Assembly (NCBI GenBank): GCA_031276365.1
Contig: JAISNG010000052.1
Location: 1-5,724 of the forward strand
Length of the DNA stretch: 5,724 nt
Direction of reading: 5' to 3'
Origin: Campylobacteraceae bacterium
Lineage (GTDB): Bacteria; Campylobacterota; Campylobacteria; Campylobacterales; Campylobacteraceae
The translations under genes and the position numbers were made by a program. Under the pieces are notes generated by a model. It had not been told where the DNA came from, did no database searches, and saw only the letters and a list, made by a program, of their open reading frames with translations. Positions 1-5,509 of this stretch are shown piece after piece (position 1 is the stretch's first letter; each line of letters begins with the position of its first letter).

Positions 1-145
1 CAATAAGGCTTGATGCAGCAGTTATTATCAAATCTATGTGGTAATCCGTAGGCATTCCTGAAAATACACCAGTAGCAAATATAATAATAACCAAAACCAT
101 AAATAATATTAAAAATGCAAAAAATAGTAGTATGTATTTTTTCAT
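1..145 (-). CDS. Partial membrane-anchored protein (N-terminus only)
   Basis: The first 48 codons of a minus-strand gene run off the left edge. The protein begins MKKYILLFFAFLILFMVLVI and continues with IIFATGVFSGMPTDYHIDL. Residues about 4-28 form one long hydrophobic helix after two lysines, so this is either an uncleaved membrane anchor or a signal-like segment. No cleavage motif is obvious. The ATG at 145 is preceded by AAGGA with an 11-base gap and by a plausible extended -10 (184-192), which supports this start. The visible part contains no family motif and I do not recognise the protein. It lies downstream of nadV but has its own promoter, so it need not share a function with NAD salvage. 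Confidence 0.65.
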   Translation of the reverse strand, partial: MKKYILLFFAFLILFMVLVIIIFATGVFSGMPTDYHIDLIITAASSLI

Positions 146-318
146 AATATCTGTATTCCTTAATTTTAAAAAATAATTTTTAGAGTATATCATAAATCTA
201 TATTTTTTCTTTCAAACATCTGACATCGTTTTTATAATCATATGTAGTTGTTACTGTTTGTAGTATAATTTTAAATTAAAATTTGTCTTATTTGTTACTA
301 TATGATAAAGAGTTGTTT
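146..318. other. AT-rich intergenic region without a gene
   Basis: This stretch is very AT-rich and has no credible reading frame. It holds the promoter of the left-edge gene and an AT-only perfect dyad, AATTTTA-AAT-TAAAATT, at 267-283. There are also two copies of TTGTTACT at 248-255 and 293-300. A TATAAT on the plus strand at 264-269 has no partner elements and no gene downstream. I see no RNA gene here. Confidence 0.5.
184..192 (-). promoter_or_regulatory. Extended -10 promoter for the left-edge membrane gene
   Basis: On the minus strand the sequence reads TGATATACT, one mismatch from the extended -10 TGnTATAAT. The surroundings are A/T-rich and no -35 is recognisable, as is usual for Campylobacterota housekeeping promoters. 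Transcription would start near 177, giving a leader of about 32 bases before the ATG at 145. This is predicted from pattern only. Confidence 0.5.
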
Positions 319-444
319 TCAAGTCCGTACTCTCAATTCTACTTTACCTTTGCCGTCTTCATCTTTGATGATATCGCCAATTCGCTTTTTAATATCATGG
401 AAGCCCAAAAACTGGGCTTTCAAGTATTTTAATCTGTTATATCT
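319..444 (-). pseudogene. Short coding-like remnant or small protein after nadV
   Basis: One minus-strand frame is open from a TGA at 445-447 to a TGA at 319-321. It reads RYNRLKYLKAQFLGF, then HDIKKRIGDIIKDEDG, then KGKVELRVRT. The composition looks like real protein: amphipathic, charged and free of low complexity. The DNA is also visibly richer in G/C than the AT-rich spacer to its left. There is no ATG. A TTG at 423 could start a 34-residue product, but no ribosome binding site precedes it. The frame overlaps the end of nadV, so the best reading is the surviving C-terminal end of a lost gene, with a small protein as the alternative. I do not recognise the family. Confidence 0.35.
399..421 (-). 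terminator. Hairpin just downstream of nadV, possible terminator
   Basis: A stem of about nine pairs (core AAGCCCA / TGGGCTT, with one G-U pair near the base) encloses a five-base loop. It begins eight bases after the nadV stop codon. The position and GC-rich core suit transcription termination or 3'-end protection of the nadM-nadV message. Against a classical intrinsic terminator, the minus-strand sequence after the stem is CATGATATT rather than a T run. The stem also lies inside the coding-like remnant 319-444. Confidence 0.4.
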
Positions 445-1736
445 TCAAATTTGTATTCTTTAATCAAATCACCGTTTAAATAGACAGTTTCAAGGACGTT
501 GTTAAATACATCCTTGTCAAGGTCGCGGACTATATATTTTCCGTTTATGTATTCGGCGCCGATTCTGCCGCTCTTGCTCTTTTTTGAAGGGTCGGTAACG
601 GGATGTTTACATATTCCGCGCCATTTTCCATCAACTTTGATAGCGCTTGCCTTGTACGCAAAGCTATATACATCTCTATTGACTTTTTGAAGCAAAGCCG
701 CTCCTACGCCGAAATTTACATTGTCCGCACTCCAGCCTTGTTTTGTTATAAGAGATAAAATCTTATCTATCATATCTATATTTATGCCGTCGCCCCAGAT
801 GATTCTCACGCTGTTTAGGAGTTTTCCGTCCGATGCATTTGTGAAGCCGAAATTGCCCGCCAAACTCTCAAGAGTGTAAGGGATAAGTTCAAGCGGGTTG
901 CCGCTATCTGGTCTTATGACTACAGTCGCGCCGCTCTTTTTCACGCGCGATTTAAGCTCTTTGCCCCAAATCTCATCAACAGCTTTTTTATAATCATAAC
1001 TATCGCTCACGCATGCCAAAATCACACCCTCTTTTGCATAAACGCTAAGCATGTTCGCAAATGCGTCTTTTTCATCTTCCCATGATGTAACAGTACTGTG
1101 TTCCATAGCTGGAATAGAAAAACCCGCGATATCGGCATTATAATACTCTCTTGCGCCCAAAAGAGATATGGTGGTATCCGTGCCTCTGAAATTCAAAAGA
1201 TGGGCCATGCCGCCGATAAGTGCGTTTTCTTGACACGATACGCCGCGTGAAGCAAAATCATGCACCTTGAAATCGGCATTTTGCGTATATTTAAGCACAA
1301 CTTTTTTCATTTTGTAAGAGTTTGTAGCAACTGTCGTCGGATACCACAAACGAAGTAAAAATGTCTCTATAAAGCCGACCAGCCAGCCAAATCTCGCATC
1401 TGTACTTTGAATACTGACAAGCGGGATTTGCACGGGATAGACGCTACCCTCTTTCACGGCTTTGATTTTGAGCGGGAAGTAGCCAAGAGTTCTTAACTCT
1501 TCAAACCCTTTCTCATTGAACGGCAGTCCGTGCGCCGTTATAATCTCTTTTGCCTCTTTTATATCATCTTTTGTGTACATTTTCATGAGCATCTTTTTGA
1601 TGATATACTGCAAACCAAAAAATTTTACCTCTTCGCCCTCTCTTGCCTCAATATACGAAAACATTCCCTCGTTTTTGGGATATTGGGCAAAATGACTGTA
1701 TTTATAGCTGTCGCTATCAAGTAAAAAATTCATCAT
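429..1736 (-). CDS. nadV: Nicotinamide phosphoribosyltransferase (NAMPT/NadV)
   Basis: This cytosolic enzyme joins nicotinamide to PRPP to form NMN, the first step of non-deamidating NAD salvage. The 435-residue protein follows the NAMPT family along its length but is somewhat shorter than the human enzyme (491). Motifs in order are LLDSDSYKYSH (5-15), matching the N-terminal Asp-Ser-Tyr-Lys region with Tyr11; VHDFASRGVS (158-167), with the Phe161 and Arg164 that hold nicotinamide; FRGTDT (183-188), with Asp187; and PAMEHSTVTSW (209-219), with catalytic His213. Then come IRPDSGNP (274-281), with Arg275 and Asp277; IIWGDGINID (312-321); FGVGAALLQK (342-351); and HPVTDPSKKSKSGR (378-391). Two ATGs are adjacent. 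The ribosome binding site AGAGG is 3 bases from the first and 6 from the second, so starting at 1733 (434 residues) is at least as likely. It lies 89 bases after nadM, probably in the same transcript. Confidence 0.95.
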   Translation of the reverse strand: MMNFLLDSDSYKYSHFAQYPKNEGMFSYIEAREGEEVKFFGLQYIIKKMLMKMYTKDDIKEAKEIITAHGLPFNEKGFEELRTLGYFPLKIKAVKEGSVYPVQIPLVSIQSTDARFGWLVGFIETFLLRLWYPTTVATNSYKMKKVVLKYTQNADFKVHDFASRGVSCQENALIGGMAHLLNFRGTDTTISLLGAREYYNADIAGFSIPAMEHSTVTSWEDEKDAFANMLSVYAKEGVILACVSDSYDYKKAVDEIWGKELKSRVKKSGATVVIRPDSGNPLELIPYTLESLAGNFGFTNASDGKLLNSVRIIWGDGINIDMIDKILSLITKQGWSADNVNFGVGAALLQKVNRDVYSFAYKASAIKVDGKWRGICKHPVTDPSKKSKSGRIGAEYINGKYIVRDLDKDVFNNVLETVYLNGDLIKEYKFEDITD

Positions 1737-1754
1737 AAACCTCTTTGGTCTATT

Positions 1755-1790
1755 TAAAACCCAAGCTCTCCGCTTTGGATGCAGGTTTTA
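1755..1790 (-). promoter_or_regulatory. Bulged hairpin in the nadM-nadV spacer (nadV leader)
   Basis: On the minus strand an outer stem TAAAAC / GTTTTA encloses a six-base one-sided bulge CTGCAT. An inner stem CCAAAGC / GCTTGG, with one bulged A, closes a GGAGA loop. That gives about 12 base pairs in 36 bases, ending about 10 bases before the AGAGG ribosome binding site of nadV. The GGAGA loop itself resembles a ribosome binding site. It could tune translation or processing between the two genes, but function is inferred and I do not recognise a known riboswitch class. Confidence 0.35.
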
Positions 1791-1820
1791 CTCTAAAGGC
1801 GCTGCCCTTTAAAAACCACA

Positions 1821-1844
1821 AAAGCTTAAATATTTGTAAGCTTT
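1821..1844 (-). terminator. Weak stem-loop at the nadM stop codon
   Basis: AAAGCTT and AAGCTTT form a seven-pair stem around a ten-base AT-rich loop. The stem straddles the nadM stop codon and is followed on the minus strand by TGTGGTTTTT. With only two G-C pairs and a broken T run, it would at most cause partial termination or RNA processing between nadM and nadV. Confidence 0.25.
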
Positions 1845-2806
1845 CTTATTATGTGGAAATGGTCTTCAAACATCATAGAGCGGTTCTCTTTTACCTTTGA
1901 AAGAGGTATCCAAAAAGCTTTTTTCGCATCGTCCCCGCCTTTGACTTTGGGCAGTTCCGCTTCGTTTAATTGCAGTAAAAAGGCATGTGTTACAGTTCTG
2001 CCGCGCGTGCTTCTATCGGGTTTATCAAAGACTTCAACTCTTTTGATACTGCCGTTTAAAACGCTTTTGGGGAGTTTTATGCGCGTTTCTTCTCTAAGCT
2101 CTTTTATCGCGCTCTCTTGAATCGTAAGTTTTCCATCCAAAAAACCGCCTGGAAGTGCGAACAGTCCTTTGCCAGGATTTCCGCCGCGTACAACCAAAAG
2201 AACGTGTCCGTTACATATCACAACGCAATCCGTCGTTACAAAAATTGGCTCATACGGAGCTTTGCTCCAAGCCTCTTTCATCTTGATATGGTCTCTGTAC
2301 TCCTCTATCCTCTCCTGCCACTCTTGCGTTTTCATAAATTCACGAATGATATTTGCAACATTTTCTGGTATAAGTTTATCTGAAATAATGCCTTTGAAAA
2401 GCTCCTCGCGGATGGTTGTGGCGTTTATCTTTTTGTAATTGTCTATGTTTTTTAGCGTCCACTGCGGAAAGCTTTTGAGATAGTAACTGCTCTCGTCCTT
2501 GTCGTGTCCGATAATATAGACATTGTCGTATTTATAGTCGTATTTTGAAACTTTCTCCTGTATCTCGGCAAGCCATGGAGAATCATCAAATGGATAATCC
2601 GATATCTCTTCCATGTAAGTAGTGTAGGGTTTTAGCATCTCCTTGACGATACTTGTTGGAAAAGGATTTTTGATGCTTCTTGCTTCCGTAGCGGAGCCTA
2701 TAAGCACAAGTGTATCGCCAATCTCTCTTGCATGTTTTAAGACGTACAAATGACCGTTGTGCAGAGGTTGAAAACGTCCGATATATATGGAAAGAGTCTT
2801 GCTCAT
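1826..2806 (-). CDS. nadM: Bifunctional NMN adenylyltransferase / Nudix ADP-ribose pyrophosphatase
   Basis: This 326-residue cytosolic fusion has an archaeal-type NMN adenylyltransferase domain (about 1-175; NMN + ATP to NAD) followed by a Nudix domain (about 185-326; ADP-ribose to AMP + ribose-5-phosphate). The first domain shows YIGRFQPLHNGH (8-19), with the HxGH nucleotidyltransferase motif at His16-Gly18-His19, and INATTIREE (127-135), matching the second ATP-binding motif. The Nudix domain shows ALPGGF (217-222), KELREETRIKLP (235-246) with the metal-binding Glu236, Glu239 and Glu240, and FEDHFHII (313-320). The Nudix box is imperfect: Leu227 replaces the first conserved Glu, Lys235 the Arg and Arg242 the Gly. 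The domain order matches the Synechocystis and Francisella NadM-Nudix proteins. The ATG at 2806 has AAGG seven bases upstream. A longer frame from a TTG at 2845 is rejected because that codon lies next to the -10 box, upstream of the expected transcript start. Confidence 0.93.
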   Translation of the reverse strand: MSKTLSIYIGRFQPLHNGHLYVLKHAREIGDTLVLIGSATEARSIKNPFPTSIVKEMLKPYTTYMEEISDYPFDDSPWLAEIQEKVSKYDYKYDNVYIIGHDKDESSYYLKSFPQWTLKNIDNYKKINATTIREELFKGIISDKLIPENVANIIREFMKTQEWQERIEEYRDHIKMKEAWSKAPYEPIFVTTDCVVICNGHVLLVVRGGNPGKGLFALPGGFLDGKLTIQESAIKELREETRIKLPKSVLNGSIKRVEVFDKPDRSTRGRTVTHAFLLQLNEAELPKVKGGDDAKKAFWIPLSKVKENRSMMFEDHFHIIRKLTNI

Positions 2807-2810
2807 TGCA

Positions 2811-2817
2811 TCACCTT
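2811..2817 (-). promoter_or_regulatory. Ribosome binding site fixing the nadM start
   Basis: AAGGTGA on the minus strand places its AAGG seven bases before the ATG at 2806, the Met directly ahead of the nucleotidyltransferase fold (SKTLSIYIGRF). None of the codons further upstream has a comparable site, so this decides the start. Confidence 0.7.
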
Positions 2818-2846
2818 GAAGCTGTTTTTGCATTTTAAAAGTCAAA

Positions 2847-2855
2847 ATTATATCA
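2847..2855 (-). promoter_or_regulatory. Extended -10 promoter of nadM-nadV
   Basis: The minus strand reads TGATATAAT, a perfect extended -10 box. Transcription would begin near 2840, leaving a leader of about 33 bases before the nadM ATG. There is no clear -35 hexamer. This makes nadM-nadV a transcription unit separate from the genes to its right. An imperfect dyad TGTAT-caatca-ATACA at 2900-2915 lies about 45 bases upstream and could be a regulator site, but its stem is only five pairs. Confidence 0.7.
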
Positions 2856-2934
2856 CAGATTTATTTTCCGAAGCTATTTTTTACAAATAATTCTATGCAT
2901 GTATCAATCAATACAAAGTTATACTCTTTAATGT

Positions 2935-3426
2935 TTAATTTAAAAGTCCGTTTAGAACATACTGCTCCCAATCTTTGCGCGGAAGCTCCTTTTTTCTTAT
3001 CTCATGGTAAAGTTCTTCAACTTTTTTGCTATATTTGTCATACGGAAAATATGGAAAATGCATCAACCAAGCCTCTTTTATGAGCCTTAAAGTTATATTG
3101 TCCCTAAGCCACGCCGTGAAATAGTTGAAGCTGATAAAGACACATGAAGTAGCAAAAATGACTCCGATTATGGGTATGTGGTTGTTGATTTTGGGCATAA
3201 AAATATGCATGAGCGCAATAAACGGTATCAAAATGCAGGCACATATCAAAGCATACACGATATAGGCTTTTGTTATACTCATTCTAAAATTAAGTTTAGC
3301 AGGGTCAACATGCATTCCCTCATTATAAAGCGCATTTGCAGCAAGCAAATCCTTGTAACGGACAGGCTGTTTTGAAACAGTAAAAATATAATCAATCATA
3401 CGAACTTTCAGAGATTTTTTACTCAT
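2935..3426 (-). CDS. Conserved-looking two-helix membrane protein of unknown function
   Basis: This 163-residue protein is not assigned to a named family. It has a basic N-terminal region of about 50 residues and two hydrophobic segments, about 54-76 (AYIVYALICACILIPFIALM) and about 84-105 (IPIIGVIFATSCVFISFNYF). A 58-residue C-terminal tail contains an aromatic patch (WLMHFPYFPYDKY, 120-132) and a charged helix (KKVEELYHEIRKKELPRKDW, 134-153). Both ends are rich in Lys/Arg, so a hairpin in the inner membrane with both ends in the cytoplasm is likely. The start is supported by AAGGAG five bases upstream. It lies 33 bases after the macro-domain pseudogene and has no promoter of its own that I can see, so it is probably read from the leuD-leuB transcript. 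Confidence 0.85.
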   Translation of the reverse strand: MSKKSLKVRMIDYIFTVSKQPVRYKDLLAANALYNEGMHVDPAKLNFRMSITKAYIVYALICACILIPFIALMHIFMPKINNHIPIIGVIFATSCVFISFNYFTAWLRDNITLRLIKEAWLMHFPYFPYDKYSKKVEELYHEIRKKELPRKDWEQYVLNGLLN

Positions 3427-3459
3427 TAAAACTCCTTTTTAAGCGTCTGTGCGCAACAT

Positions 3460-3887
3460 TTATCTCAAATCATACACAAAAACATCTATCTTTGCGTTTA
3501 AAAGCGTGCACTCTATGATATTTTCCACATTTTCCCACTTTCCGCCCGCAAATCCGCACTCTATACGCGGCTTGAGCGCAAAGTCCGATATTCTGACACC
3601 TTTCAAGCACTTCATACCGTATCGGCGGCGCACCGTTTAAGCCAATTATCTCTTTGAGCTATCATATTTGCAACACACATATCGTTTTTTGCATCTACAA
3701 ATTGAACTTCGCCAAAACCCTCTTTTTGCGCAAACCACTTCAGATAATCCTCGCATGGCTTCGCCCATCTTTTTGATAAGGAAAGCACAAAACCATTTCC
3801 TCATCCGCCTACGTCATTGCATATATGAGCTATTATCTTATGCCCTTTACACTGCTGGTTTACCACATCTCCCGTTATGTAAGAGAG
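3460..3887 (-). pseudogene. Decayed macro-domain (ADP-ribose-binding) protein gene
   Basis: The three minus-strand frames, read in turn, rebuild a stand-alone macro-domain protein of about 140-155 residues. Frame one gives YITGDVVNQQCKGHKIIAHI then CNDVGG, followed by TGA at 3801-3803 where the family has Trp. It continues as GNGFVLSLSKRW, then GEVQFVDAKNDMCVANMIAQ. Near 3642-3651 an extra base shifts to a second frame, LNGAPPIRYEVLERC. Near 3587-3593 it shifts again to a third, SDFALK-PRIECGFAGGKWE, ending VFVYDLR and TAA. Between ALK and PRIECG some seven or eight family residues (the NNASVHM region) are missing. The expected N-terminal Met is absent: the codons before TYR are GCA CTC TCT, ten bases after the leuB stop. 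Intact relatives bind or hydrolyse ADP-ribose derivatives. The number and variety of lesions indicate a real pseudogene, although sequencing error could explain one or two. Confidence 0.88.
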
Positions 3888-3897
3888 TGCCGCCGTT

Positions 3898-4968
3898 TTA
3901 GAGTTTTGAAACCCTGTCTGCAATGATTGAACCAATTTCGCTTGTACTGCAAACCTCTTTGGCGTCAAACTGCGAAATATCTTTTGTCCTATAGCCGTCT
4001 TTGAGGACATCTTTTACGGCTGATTCTATCCTGTTTGCAGCGCTTATCTCATTTAATGAGTATCTAAGCATCATAGATGCGCTTAAGATAGTTGCTATAG
4101 GATTTGCAATACCTTGTTTTGCGATATCAGGAGCCGAACCGTGGATAGGCTCGTAAAGCCCTACTTTACCGCCTATGGAAGCCGAGGGTAAAAGTCCGAT
4201 TGAACCGCTTATCATGCTCGCCTCATCGCTCAATATATCTCCGAACAGATTACTTGTTAATATCACATCAAACTGTTTTGGATTTCTGATAAGCTGCATG
4301 GAGGCATTGTCTATATACATGTGGCTTAGGGCAACATCGGGATACTCTTTTGCTATCTCTTCTACAGTATCACGCCACAACTGGCTTACCTCAAGCACGT
4401 TGGACTTGTCCACGGAGCAGACTTTTTTTGCCCTTTTGCGTGCTGTTTGAAACGCTATGTGCGCTATTCTTGTTATCTCGTCTTTTGTATAAACCATTGT
4501 ATTATATGCTTTGTTTCCGTCATTCGCCCTCGGCTGTCCGAAATATATACCACCTATTAGCTCTCTTACTACAAGTAAATCCACACCTTTGACCACTTCA
4601 TGCTTTAGCGTGCTGGCATTTATCAATTCGTCAAATACCGCCACAGGGCGCAAATTTGCAAACACTCCGAGACTTTTGCGAAGTTTCAAAAGTCCGCTTT
4701 CTGGTCTTTTTTCGCGCGGTAATTTGTCCCATTTCTCTCCGCCTATCGCGCCAAAAAGCACCGCATCAGACGCCAAGCATCCGTCAATCTTCTTTTGCGG
4801 CAGCGGTTCGCCCTTGACATCTATCGCTATGCCGCCCATAAGAAAATCGTTATAAGCTATCTCAAAATCCTCTTTGGAGCTTACGGCATCCAATACCTTA
4901 ACCGCTTCGTCAATTATCTCAGGACCGATACCGTCGCCTTTTATCAAAGCTATTTTATAATTATTCAT
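3898..4968 (-). CDS. leuB: 3-isopropylmalate dehydrogenase
   Basis: This cytosolic enzyme oxidises and decarboxylates 3-isopropylmalate with NAD to 2-oxoisocaproate, the third step committed to leucine. The protein has 356 residues, the usual length. The N-terminal GDGIGPEI (11-18) is present. Key residues match Thermus LeuB with a constant +3 offset: substrate-binding Arg97, Arg107 and Arg135; Tyr142 and Lys188 for catalysis; and Asp220, Asp244 and Asp248 for metal. Glu90, Leu93 and Leu94 line the pocket for the isopropyl group and support LeuB rather than isocitrate or tartrate dehydrogenase. The HGSAPDIA segment (276-283), with Asp281, fits NAD preference. The ATG overlaps the leuD stop codon by one base (TAATG), with GAAGG seven bases upstream, so the two are translationally coupled. 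Confidence 0.97.
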   Translation of the reverse strand: MNNYKIALIKGDGIGPEIIDEAVKVLDAVSSKEDFEIAYNDFLMGGIAIDVKGEPLPQKKIDGCLASDAVLFGAIGGEKWDKLPREKRPESGLLKLRKSLGVFANLRPVAVFDELINASTLKHEVVKGVDLLVVRELIGGIYFGQPRANDGNKAYNTMVYTKDEITRIAHIAFQTARKRAKKVCSVDKSNVLEVSQLWRDTVEEIAKEYPDVALSHMYIDNASMQLIRNPKQFDVILTSNLFGDILSDEASMISGSIGLLPSASIGGKVGLYEPIHGSAPDIAKQGIANPIATILSASMMLRYSLNEISAANRIESAVKDVLKDGYRTKDISQFDAKEVCSTSEIGSIIADRVSKL

Positions 4969-5465
4969 TATTTTACCTTCATATTTTTTTGCGCATATTT
5001 GATAAGTCCGCCCGCGTTTACAAGCTCTTGCATGAACGGCGGAATAGAAACGAATTTGTAAGTCTTATCGGCAGTTATATCATTGATTGTCCCGCCATCC
5101 AAATCTATCTCTATCTCGCTTCCATCTTTTATCGCATCTGTTTGCGCAAGCTCAAAGATAGGAAGTCCCATATTAAAAGAATTTCTATAAAAAATTCTGG
5201 CAAAACTTTTGGCTACCACAGCGCTTACTCCTGCGGCTTTAAGTGCGATAGGAGCGTGTTCGCGGCTGCTTCCGCATCCAAAATTTTCCCCTGCTACTAT
5301 CACATCGCCGACGTTTAGTTTCTTGACAAAATCTGGGTCGGCATCCTCTAATACATGCTTTGCCAACTCTTTTGGCTCGGATGTGTTTAGATAACGCGCC
5401 GCAATGATTAAGTCCGTATCTATATTGTCGCCAAAACGCCATACTTTTGCTTTTATTTTACTCAT
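4968..5465 (-). CDS. leuD: 3-isopropylmalate dehydratase small subunit
   Basis: This is the small (swivel-domain) subunit that pairs with LeuC to interconvert 2- and 3-isopropylmalate in leucine synthesis. At 165 residues it is the short type common in Campylobacterota, archaea and clostridia, rather than the roughly 200-residue enterobacterial form. It shows NIDTDLIIAARYLNT (14-28), then GENFGCGSSREHAPIALKA (59-77), the substrate-recognition loop region, then FARIFYRNSFNMGLPI (88-103), and GGLIKYAQ near the C-terminus (152-159). The length and the YLNT-type motif separate it from aconitase domains. Homoaconitase-like or methylcitrate-related small subunits are less likely given leuB next door. 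The ATG is preceded by AAGGA at a six-base spacing. leuC is not adjacent in the window, so the partner must be encoded elsewhere or beyond the right edge. Confidence 0.95.
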   Translation of the reverse strand: MSKIKAKVWRFGDNIDTDLIIAARYLNTSEPKELAKHVLEDADPDFVKKLNVGDVIVAGENFGCGSSREHAPIALKAAGVSAVVAKSFARIFYRNSFNMGLPIFELAQTDAIKDGSEIEIDLDGGTINDITADKTYKFVSIPPFMQELVNAGGLIKYAQKNMKVK

Positions 5466-5500
5466 AAAAATCCTTCAAAAAGATACGAATTGAAACTGCT

Positions 5501-5509
5501 ATTTTAGCA
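5501..5509 (-). promoter_or_regulatory. Extended -10 promoter of leuD-leuB, overlapping a repeat copy
   Basis: The minus strand reads TGCTAAAAT, one mismatch from TGnTATAAT, preceded by TTT. Transcription would start near 5494, giving about 29 bases of leader before the leuD ATG at 5465. No -35 hexamer is evident. The upstream part of the box falls inside the repeat copy at 5506-5535, so the end of that repeat contributes promoter sequence. Predicted from pattern only. Confidence 0.5.

Noticed and set aside
264..269. TATAAT on the plus strand as a promoter
   Set aside because: It has no upstream TG, no -35 at usable spacing, and no plus-strand gene downstream. It is expected by chance in such AT-rich DNA.
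1737..1825. A known NAD+ riboswitch in the nadM-nadV spacer
   Set aside because: The described NAD+ classes precede nadA or pnuC genes, and I cannot match their conserved bases here. Only a simple bulged stem is visible.
1851..2438. Plus-strand open frames of about 88 codons across nadM
   Set aside because: They are antisense shadows of the NadM-Nudix coding sequence, with no recognisable motifs or start signals.
2900..2915. TGTAT-caatca-ATACA dyad as an operator or terminator
   Set aside because: A five-pair AT-rich stem without a T run or a known regulator motif is too weak to call as a feature on its own.
3587..3651. Programmed ribosomal frameshifting in the macro-domain gene
   Set aside because: No slippery heptamer with downstream structure is evident, and the upstream nonsense codon and missing start make decay the simpler explanation.
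3801..3803. TGA read as Trp or Gly by an altered genetic code
   Set aside because: The pseudogene also has two frame changes, a lost start and a deletion. The intact genes in the window use TGG for Trp and contain no in-frame TGA.
3801..4010. A 69-codon open frame on the minus strand that looks like a small gene
   Set aside because: Its first part is an out-of-frame reading of the end of leuB. Only the last 29 codons are meaningful, and they are the N-terminal piece of the macro-domain pseudogene before its TGA.
4175..4855. Several plus-strand open frames of 80-114 codons across leuB
   Set aside because: They lie opposite strongly conserved leuB codons, lack ribosome binding sites, and have compositions typical of antisense readings of a conserved gene.
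5487..5496. GAATTGAAAC as an additional CRISPR repeat end
   Set aside because: It resembles a common repeat terminus but is not at the 65-base period and shares nothing else with the three copies.
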